DNA of 64,000 nucleotides from Solimonas marina. GTDB taxonomy: Bacteria; Pseudomonadota; Gammaproteobacteria; Nevskiales; Nevskiaceae. A program made the position numbers and the translations under genes. A model generated the notes under the pieces. The model did not search any database and was not told the origin of the DNA. It worked only from the letters and a program-made list of their open reading frames with translations. This document shows positions 62,244 to 64,000 of the stretch, one piece after another. Location of the stretch: the NCBI RefSeq assembly GCF_012241385.1, contig NZ_JAAVXB010000013.1:1-64000 (forward strand), written 5' to 3'. Each line of letters begins with the position of its first letter. Position 1 is the stretch's first letter.

Positions 62244-63157
62244 TACTCGCGCCCCTTGATCAAGGCCGCCAGGCTTTCGGTTTCCTCCGCCGTGAGATCC
62301 GACAGCGGGCTGCGCACGCGACCGGCCGGACGACCGATGACGTTCATGCCGGCCTTGACGATCGACACGGCATAGCCGCGGCGCCGATTGCGGATGGCGA
62401 TGTACGGCAAGACGAACTCGTTGAGCTCACGGTAGACCGCGGCATGATCGCGCGCGCGCACCGCGGCGTAGAACGACAGCGCCCACTTCGGCAGGAAGTT
62501 GAAGATGGCCGACGAATACGTCGTCACGCCCATTTCCAGATACGGCAGCGCAAAGGTCTCGGCCGTCGGCAAGCCGCCGACATAAGTGAGGCGGTCACCG
62601 AGGCGTGCGTAGATGCGCGTCATCATTTCGATGTCGCCGACGCCGTCCTTGAAACCGACCAGGTTCGGGCACTTTTCCGCCAGGCGCGCGACCGAAATGT
62701 CGTCGAGCTTGCCATTGGCACGGCTATAGAAGATCACGCCGAGCTTGGTCGACGCGCAGACCTTCTCGACGTGCGCGGCAATACCGGCGGCATCACATTC
62801 GGTCAGATACGGCGGCAGCAACAGAATGCCGTCGGCACCGTTGCGCTCGGCCGCCTGCGCCAGTTCGCACGCCAGCGCCGTGCCGTAGCCGGCCGGCGCG
62901 ATGACCGGAATGCGGCTCTTGGTTTCTTCGACGGCCGCACGCACGACCTTCGAGACTTCATCCAGGGTCAGCGAAAAGAACTCGCCGGTGCCGCCGGCGG
63001 CGAACAGGCCCGCGGCATCGTGGCTGAACAGCCAGCCGAGATTGTTCCGGTACGCCGCTTCGTCAAAGGCCATGGCCTCATCGAAGTGCGTCACGGGGAA
63101 GGACAGCAGGCCGGCGCCCAGCGCCTCGGCCATCTCCTTGGGGGTGTAGCGGCTCAT
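62243..63157 (-). CDS. kdgD: 5-dehydro-4-deoxyglucarate dehydratase
   Basis: The 304-residue DapA-family lyase decarboxylates and dehydrates the GudD product to 2,5-dioxopentanoate. Visible are [22 protein letters not shown]144 in VIFYSRANG and the Schiff-base K170 in VGFKDG. It is the first gene of the glucarate operon, 101 bp from the divergent LysR gene. Confidence 0.95.
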   Translation of the reverse strand: MSRYTPKEMAEALGAGLLSFPVTHFDEAMAFDEAAYRNNLGWLFSHDAAGLFAAGGTGEFFSLTLDEVSKVVRAAVEETKSRIPVIAPAGYGTALACELAQAAERNGADGILLLPPYLTECDAAGIAAHVEKVCASTKLGVIFYSRANGKLDDISVARLAEKCPNLVGFKDGVGDIEMMTRIYARLGDRLTYVGGLPTAETFALPYLEMGVTTYSSAIFNFLPKWALSFYAAVRARDHAAVYRELNEFVLPYIAIRNRRRGYAVSIVKAGMNVIGRPAGRVRSPLSDLTAEETESLAALIKGRE

Positions 63158-63258
63158 ATCGTTCGTTCAGTCGGGCGATGAAGATGAGTGCATCGTAGGC
63201 AGCGTGTATATTCACGTCCAAGCCAATTTAGGCATGCATTGATACACGGATTGAATAC

Positions 63259-64000
63259 ATGCTCGATCTGAACCAATTGCGCTGCTTCGTCACCGTCGCC
63301 GAGGAATTGCACTTCAGCCGCGCCGCCGAACGCCTGCACATGACACAGCCACCGCTGAGCCGGCAAATCCAGTTGCTGGAGCACGCGATCGGCGCGGCGC
63401 TGTTCGTCCGCAACAATCGCGTCGTACGGCTGACGCCGGCCGGCCGCACTCTGTTACCGGAAGCACGCACCATCCTGCGCTTGGCGGAAAACGCCAGCCT
63501 GTCGGCACGGCGTGTCAGTCGCGGCGAGGCCGGCGTCGTCTCGGTCGGCTTCACCGCTGCCGCCGGCTACGAATTCCTGCCCGGCGCCATCGCCCGCTGG
63601 CGCGAGGAGGCGCCAGACATCGAGCTGCGACTCAAGGAAATGGTGAGTGGCCAGCAGCTCGAAGCACTGGACGCCGGTCGTCTCGATTTCGGCCTGCTGC
63701 GGCCTCCGGTCACGCGCGACGGCATGCGCTCGAAACGCGTCGTGCGTGAAACCCTGGTCGCGGCGTTTCCGGCCAATCATCCCTTGGCCAGCAGCGAGTC
63801 GCTGACGCTGAAAAGCTTCGATCGCCAGCCGTTCGTGATGTACGCGCCCGACGAGGCGCGCTACTTCTACGATCTGGTGGCGCGCATCTTCAGCCGCGTC
63901 GATGTCAATCCGCTGTATGGCCAGCACGTCAGCCAGGTGCATTCGGTGCTGGCCCTGGTCCGTGCGGGTCTTGGCGTCGCGCTGGTGCCACATGCAGCCA
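63259..64000 (+). CDS. LysR-family transcription regulator, cut by window end
   Basis: The first 247 residues are present: the LysR helix-turn-helix (LNQLRCFVTVAEELHFSRAA, ERLHMTQPPLSRQIQLLEHA) and most of the effector domain (VSVGFTAAAGYEFLPGAIARW, to VRAGLGVALVPHAA), with no stop before the window ends. It is divergent from the glucarate operon and its likely activator. The 101-bp gap is AT-rich (TATATTCACG, TTGATACACGGATTGAATAC) and should hold both promoters and the binding site. Confidence 0.93.
   Translation, partial: MLDLNQLRCFVTVAEELHFSRAAERLHMTQPPLSRQIQLLEHAIGAALFVRNNRVVRLTPAGRTLLPEARTILRLAENASLSARRVSRGEAGVVSVGFTAAAGYEFLPGAIARWREEAPDIELRLKEMVSGQQLEALDAGRLDFGLLRPPVTRDGMRSKRVVRETLVAAFPANHPLASSESLTLKSFDRQPFVMYAPDEARYFYDLVARIFSRVDVNPLYGQHVSQVHSVLALVRAGLGVALVPHAA

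Overview
The window comes from a GC-rich Gram-negative bacterium, most likely a gammaproteobacterium. The signs are a TonB-dependent receptor, an OprB porin, long-form QueF, and REP-like repeats of the TAGGAGCGGCGCAAGCCGCGACC and GGGCGGGATTTATCCCGCC kinds. A Solimonas/Nevskia- or Xanthomonas-like relative is a guess; nothing in the window fixes the taxon.

Positions 1-31,000 form a large purine acquisition and degradation locus. The left part (214-11,902, minus strand) looks like an outside-in system. It has a TonB-dependent receptor, two exported NUP-family proteins (one a lipoprotein), an exported nucleoside hydrolase, an exported ADGF-like adenosine deaminase, an exported alpha/beta hydrolase, an exported DUF985 cupin, and an NCS2 purine permease fused to an OHCU-decarboxylase-like domain. 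A cytosolic adenine deaminase is divergent at 12,013. The right part (29,494 down to 13,140) is one tightly overlapping minus-strand operon. In order it encodes HIU hydrolase, XdhA, XdhB, XdhC, a BMP-type ABC transporter (ATPase and two permeases), membrane urate oxidase PuuD with a cytochrome c domain, guanine deaminase, a GntR regulator, PuuE allantoinase, an OHCU decarboxylase/allantoate amidohydrolase fusion and an M20 amidohydrolase. The BMP binding protein is divergent at 29,899. Two palindromic sites 22 bp apart occur both in front of the BMP gene and upstream of the receptor, which suggests one shared regulator.

From 31,000 to 36,300 lies an accessory cassette that appears less GC-rich. 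It starts next to an IS3-type OrfA remnant and carries an EthD-like protein, a DHA2 MFS pump, an alpha/beta hydrolase, an SDR and a divergent LysR regulator, followed by a frameshifted aldo/keto reductase fragment. From 36,500 to 42,200 is an AraC-type HTH protein and a plus-strand operon (TetR, fold-III PLP enzyme, SDR, aldonolactone-oxidase-like flavoprotein, MFS) whose substrate I cannot name.

From 42,200 to 50,000 is a mixed region: a 206-bp tandem repeat array, queF, a GNAT, a serine beta-lactamase-like hydrolase, REP-like elements around a truncated IS110 transposase, a MarR/FMN-reductase pair with a strong operator, a DUF4085-like protein and a Ca2+/cation antiporter. From 50,064 to 55,050 is a Baeyer-Villiger-type monooxygenase and SDR, divergent from a TetR gene and two alpha/beta hydrolases. 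From 55,102 to 64,000 is a D-glucarate utilisation operon (OprB porin, MRJP/Yellow-like exported protein, GudD, MFS, alpha-ketoglutaric semialdehyde dehydrogenase, KdgD) with a divergent LysR gene cut by the window end.

All assignments rest on reading motifs and family likeness by eye. No database search was run.
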